Shown: piece by piece, positions 7,093-9,932 of the stretch
Layout of the letters: every line of letters starts with the position of its first letter
How positions within the stretch are numbered: the stretch's first letter is position 1
Assembly (NCBI GenBank): GCA_002746275.1
Contig: NVWR01000001.1
Span: 381,014 to 390,945, forward strand
Length of the DNA: 9,932 nucleotides
Source of the DNA: Rhodobiaceae bacterium
Lineage (GTDB): Bacteria; Pseudomonadota; Alphaproteobacteria; Parvibaculales; Parvibaculaceae
Direction of reading: 5' to 3'
Program-made: the position numbers and the translations under genes
Notes under the pieces: generated by a model
What the model was told of the DNA's origin: nothing
The model's database searches: none
Seen by the model: only the letters and a program-made list of their open reading frames with translations

Positions 7093-8490
7093 ATGACAAA
7101 AACTCAAGATACTCCAATTCATGTTATTGGCGGCGGGATGGCCGGGTCCGAAGCGGCCTGGCAGATCGCGCGGGCGGGCCTTCCCGTCATCCTGCACGAG
7201 ATGCGCCCCCATCGCACAACAGATGCTCACCAGACCGATGGGCTGGCAGAGCTGGTCTGTTCAAATTCATTCCGCTCGGATGATTGGGAAAACAACGCGG
7301 TCGGCCTGCTGCATGAAGAGATGCGCCGATGCAATTCTCTCATCATGCAAATCGCTGAGACCGCGAAGGTTCCCGCGGGCAGCGCCCTGGCTGTTGACCG
7401 CGACATGTTTTCGGAAGGCGTGACAGAAGCCCTCACAAACGACCCGCTCATCACGATCGAGCGCGGAGAGGTGGAAGGCCTGCCTCCCGAAAGCTGGGGC
7501 CCAACCATCATCGCAACCGGCCCGCTGACGTCAGAAGCCCTGGGCAACGCAATCGGTGAAATTACCGGCAAAGACGAGCTGGCCTTCTTCGATGCCATTG
7601 CGCCGATTATCTACACAGAAACAATCGACTTCGACATTTGCTGGTATCAGTCTCGCTACGACAAGGTTGGCCCGAGCGGCACAGGCAAGGACTACATCAA
7701 TTGTCCGATGAACGAAGCCGAGTACAACACTTTCATCGACGCATTGCTTGAAGGCGACAAGACCGAGTTCAAGGAGTGGGAAGCCAACACGCCGTACTTT
7801 GAAGGGTGTCTACCCATCGAGATCATGGCCGAGCGCGGGCGGCAAACGCTGCGCTACGGTCCGATGAAACCCGTGGGTCTGACCAACCCGCACGACCCGG
7901 ACGTGAAATCATACGCCATCGTTCAGCTGCGTCAGGACAACAAGCTCGCGACGCTCTACAACATGGTCGGCTTTCAGACCAAGCTGCGCCACGGCGAACA
8001 AAAGAAAATTTTTCAATCGATCCCTGGTCTTGCGAATGCGGATTTTGCGCGCCTTGGTGGCCTGCATCGCAACACTTTTCTCAATTCCCCCAAATTGCTC
8101 GACGACACATTGCGTCTGAAGGCACGCCCCAACATCCGCTTTGCCGGCCAGATTACGGGCGTTGAGGGATATGTTGAAAGCGCCGCAATGGGATTGCTTG
8201 CCGGACGGTTCATTGCTGCCGAAGCACGAGGAGCCGTGGCAACACCACCTCCCTCCACAACAGCTTTCGGCGCACTCCTTGGGCATATTTCAGGTGGAGC
8301 AGACGTAGAAACTTTCCAGCCTATGAACGTGAATTACGGTCTCTTCCCCACTGTTGAAATTCCCAAGCCAACAGACGGAAAAAGGATTCGCGGAAAAGAA
8401 AAAAAAAGAGCCAGAAAACAGGCCCATAGCCACCGCGCCCTTCGCGACCTGGAAACCTGGATGTCCGGTGGACAGCTAGCCGCAGAGTAA
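7093..8490 (+). CDS. trmFO: TrmFO, methylenetetrahydrofolate-tRNA (uracil-54-C5)-methyltransferase
   Basis: This flavoenzyme uses methylenetetrahydrofolate as carbon donor and FADH2 as reductant to make ribothymidine at position 54 of the tRNA T-loop. The 465-aa length is in the usual range. The N-terminal FAD fold shows [18 protein letters not shown] (9-26) and HEMRP (35-39). The two cysteines used by the family are present in their motifs, Cys56 (LVCSNSFRS) and Cys239 ([14 protein letters not shown]). Further family motifs are [10 protein letters not shown] (254-263), LYNMVGFQT (288-296), [22 protein letters not shown] (350-371) and NVNYGLFP (412-419). ATG 7093 is the only possible start, because an in-frame stop (7063-7065) lies upstream with no alternative start between. 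It lacks a Shine-Dalgarno sequence. Near the 3' end a run of nine A (8399-8407) encodes part of a basic segment. The downstream neighbour converges. Confidence 0.97.
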   Translation: MTKTQDTPIHVIGGGMAGSEAAWQIARAGLPVILHEMRPHRTTDAHQTDGLAELVCSNSFRSDDWENNAVGLLHEEMRRCNSLIMQIAETAKVPAGSALAVDRDMFSEGVTEALTNDPLITIERGEVEGLPPESWGPTIIATGPLTSEALGNAIGEITGKDELAFFDAIAPIIYTETIDFDICWYQSRYDKVGPSGTGKDYINCPMNEAEYNTFIDALLEGDKTEFKEWEANTPYFEGCLPIEIMAERGRQTLRYGPMKPVGLTNPHDPDVKSYAIVQLRQDNKLATLYNMVGFQTKLRHGEQKKIFQSIPGLANADFARLGGLHRNTFLNSPKLLDDTLRLKARPNIRFAGQITGVEGYVESAAMGLLAGRFIAAEARGAVATPPPSTTAFGALLGHISGGADVETFQPMNVNYGLFPTVEIPKPTDGKRIRGKEKKRARKQAHSHRALRDLETWMSGGQLAAE

Positions 8491-8501
8491 AAAGCAGCAC
8501 C

Positions 8502-9359
8502 TCAAAGGTGGCGACGCCACCGAACACGCAGATAACGCATCTGACGTCGGAAGGCTGGTATTTCGCTCGACTGTCGAAACAGATCAAAATCGGACCGTCG
8601 CAAACGATTGACATAAAGCGGTGTGAGACTTGTCGGCAGCAGGATCGCCAACAGGTCTGGGCTCATGTGTCCGGCTGCATCCCGGCCTTCCCTAAACAGC
8701 AGGTTGGCCCGTTCCAACATTTCTCCCAAGGCTGCGGAAAACCCGGGCCGAATGATGGCGCCGAAAACATCATGAGGATCAATCTCATATTTGCCCATCA
8801 GGTCGAGGGGCAGCCCAAGATGTAGACGTGAAGCGTCGATCGGCAGCCGCCGTAGATGAGAAATAATCCCGTAACCGGTGACGATTTTTCCGATTTCCTT
8901 TTTCGAATTTTCGTACTGGGCCTTCTGGCCTGCCAACTGAAAAGCAATGTCAGCGCCCAATATCGCCACCTGCCCGACATGGGCAACAAGTTCATCTAGC
9001 GTATCAAATGGATCCTCGGAGAGTTCCAGTGCCCGCCTGTCGATCAGAGGAATGAGAGCTGAAGGATCCACTCCACTCCCTACGAACGTCTCACAGACCG
9101 CCCCCGCAATTTCGTGGGACGGCTCTTCCCCTGGCTTCATTTTATCAAGTGTTTCCCGCCACCATTGATAGCGGATTTCCCCCAGCATCGGTTCGCTGAC
9201 ACTGTGGGGGATACGCGCCATCTCCGCCTCGAACGCATAAAGCGCGCACAGGGAGGTGCGAACATTCACGGGCGTCAACAAGATGGCAAGGTATCGGTCG
9301 TGATCGAACCGCCTCAGCTGATCCAGACAATATTGAAAATGATCGATCGTCACAGCCAT
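8502..9359 (-). CDS. Squalene/phytoene synthase family protein, NDUFAF6-like
   Basis: The 285-aa product has the all-helical squalene/phytoene synthase fold by motif: DRYLAILLTP (21-30), LCALYAFEAEMARI (37-50), VSEPMLGEIRYQWWRETL (54-71) and LGLPLDLM (181-188). The SEPMLGEIRxQWWR block is typical of the bacterial homologues of NDUFAF6, a mitochondrial complex I assembly factor. The two Asp-rich motifs that bind prenyl diphosphate through magnesium in real synthases are absent. The first is replaced by FEAEMARI and the second, normally near DVxxD after GLxxxLRD, by GIISHLRRLPID (164-175). Catalysis of prenyl coupling is therefore unlikely. ATG 9359 has only a weak CGGA upstream. Location next to trmFO is, from memory, a recurrent alphaproteobacterial arrangement. 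Respiratory complex I assembly is a reasonable guess by homology, not shown here. Confidence 0.88.
   Translation of the reverse strand: MAVTIDHFQYCLDQLRRFDHDRYLAILLTPVNVRTSLCALYAFEAEMARIPHSVSEPMLGEIRYQWWRETLDKMKPGEEPSHEIAGAVCETFVGSGVDPSALIPLIDRRALELSEDPFDTLDELVAHVGQVAILGADIAFQLAGQKAQYENSKKEIGKIVTGYGIISHLRRLPIDASRLHLGLPLDLMGKYEIDPHDVFGAIIRPGFSAALGEMLERANLLFREGRDAAGHMSPDLLAILLPTSLTPLYVNRLRRSDFDLFRQSSEIPAFRRQMRYLRVRWRRHL
8507..8521 (-). terminator. Hairpin at the junction of two convergent genes
   Basis: GGTGGC (8507-8512) and GCCACC (8516-8521) form a perfect 6-bp GC-rich stem with a 3-base loop. It lies in the last codons of the minus-strand synthase-family gene and just past the trmFO stop at 8490. 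On the minus strand only three T follow at once, with five more T about 12 bases later; on the plus strand there is no T tract. It may act as a weak shared terminator for both genes, or just be the coding of a basic C terminus (RWRRHL). Confidence 0.3.
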
Positions 9360-9369
9360 GGTCCGACAT

Positions 9370-9403
9370 AAAAACAGGGCCGCTTCCGTGTTGAAAGCGG
9401 CCC
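9370..9403 (-). terminator. Rho-independent terminator of the PuuD-like gene
   Basis: On the minus strand GGGCCGCTT (9403-9395) pairs perfectly with AAGCGGCCC (9385-9377) around a 9-base loop, and after two bases comes TTTTT (9374-9370). This 9-bp GC-rich stem with a U tract is the clearest terminator in the window. It lies 37 bases past the stop codon of the PuuD-like gene and ends only 10 bases before the ATG of the next minus-strand gene. Confidence 0.88.
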
Positions 9404-9440
9404 CGCAGGATTAAACGATAACCCGTCTATGGTGCTTCTA

Positions 9441-9932
9441 TCAGAACGCCAGGTTCTGCGCAGACACCATAGCGAACAGCATGGGGATCGACAGCAGAGT
9501 GTTGATCCGCGAGAACGTCTTGGCGGTTGCCCCAGCTTTCGCTTTCGCATCCCCATCAGCCTCGACCATGCCCAATGCAATCTTCTGGTTCGGCCAGATG
9601 ATGAACCAGACGTTGAACCACATGATCACGCCGAACCACATGCCAATGCCGATCATGATGTGTTTTTCGACGGCAAACCCTTCAGAAGCGCCAAGCGTAA
9701 ATGCCTGGATCAGATAGCCGTTCATCGAGGCAACAATGATCCCCGTGACGATGGTTGCCATAGCACCCCACCGGAACCACCAAAGAGCGGCTGGTGCGAT
9801 AACTTTCGAGATGGCAGGTTTCTGTTCGGCAGGAATGTTTCCCATGTTCGGGATCTGCACGAAGTTGAAATACCAAAGCAGGCCAATCCACATCACCCCA
9901 CTCAGCACGTGGAACCAGCGGAAAAGGAACGC
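9441..9932 (-). CDS. Short PuuD N-domain-like integral membrane protein, 5' partial
   Basis: The frame stays open to the window edge (163 residues visible). The GTG at 9908 is an internal Val codon rather than the start, because upstream codons read AFLFRWFH, which continues the first helix as in relatives. Four likely membrane segments lie at visible residues 4-27 (FRWFHVLSGVMWIGLLWYFNF), 49-78 (ALWWFRWGAMATIVTG), 91-114 (HIMIGIGMWFGVIMWFNVWFIIWP) and 143-162 (INTLLSIPMLFAMVSAQ). The RW(F/L)H..SG..WIGLL and WWFRWGA motifs match the membrane domain of PuuD-type urate hydroxylases. His8 and His91 sit in or at helices and could be heme ligands; this is inference. The protein stops after the fourth helix, with no cytochrome c domain and no CxxCH. 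A urate-oxidising role is uncertain without that domain. Only a few N-terminal residues should be missing. Confidence 0.8.
   Translation of the reverse strand, partial: AFLFRWFHVLSGVMWIGLLWYFNFVQIPNMGNIPAEQKPAISKVIAPAALWWFRWGAMATIVTGIIVASMNGYLIQAFTLGASEGFAVEKHIMIGIGMWFGVIMWFNVWFIIWPNQKIALGMVEADGDAKAKAGATAKTFSRINTLLSIPMLFAMVSAQNLAF

Noticed and set aside
9441..9908. 155-residue open frame starting at the GTG at 9908
   Set aside because: The codons upstream to the window edge remain open and encode the start of the same first membrane helix, so the gene is truncated by the window rather than starting here.
1..9932. CRISPR array, mobile element, toxin-antitoxin or defence island
   Set aside because: No direct repeat array, transposase, integrase, tRNA/attachment site or small toxin-like gene pair was seen. 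All sizeable coding space is accounted for by recognisable chromosomal families.

Overview
The window looks like ordinary chromosomal sequence from an alphaproteobacterium. This is inferred from moderately GC-rich composition (judged by eye), the folate-dependent tRNA methyltransferase TrmFO next to a squalene/phytoene-synthase-family gene resembling mitochondrial NDUFAF6, and a short PuuD-type membrane protein. No rRNA, tRNA, CRISPR array, insertion sequence, phage gene or origin is visible. The genus cannot be fixed from the sequence.

Layout, left to right. (1) 1-732, plus strand: the 3' third of uvrA, with an unusual lysine/alanine-rich tail. (2) About 740-1840, minus strand: an S8 (subtilisin-like) peptidase converging on uvrA with only 7 bp between the stop codons. 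(3) 1973-4069, plus strand: a long Tat-exported PhoD-type alkaline phosphatase/phosphodiesterase, divergent from the peptidase. (4) 4154-5581 and 5615-7045, plus strand: two tandem paralogous amidase-signature hydrolases of the NylA-like type, both with an intact Lys-Ser-Ser triad. (5) 7093-8490, plus strand: trmFO, which lacks a Shine-Dalgarno sequence. (6) 8502-9359, minus strand: an NDUFAF6-like squalene/phytoene-synthase-family protein without the catalytic aspartate motifs. (7) 9441-9932, minus strand: the 3' portion of a four-helix PuuD N-domain-type membrane protein, followed by a clear Rho-independent terminator.

The genes do not form one pathway. UvrA acts in nucleotide excision repair and TrmFO makes the T54 methyl group of tRNA. 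PhoD releases phosphate outside the cytoplasm, and the amidase pair cleaves unknown amide bonds in the cytoplasm. phoD and the amidases could be co-transcribed (gaps of 84 and 33 bp, no convincing terminator between them). The last two genes lie on the opposite strand and are separated by a strong terminator.

I found no convincing undescribed multi-gene system. The best second-look items are the peptidase with Gly where subtilisins have the oxyanion Asn, the tandem amidases, the catalytically empty synthase-fold protein, the short PuuD-like protein without cytochrome c, and several regulatory or terminator elements placed inside or against neighbouring genes. There is no gene-free stretch longer than about 140 bp.
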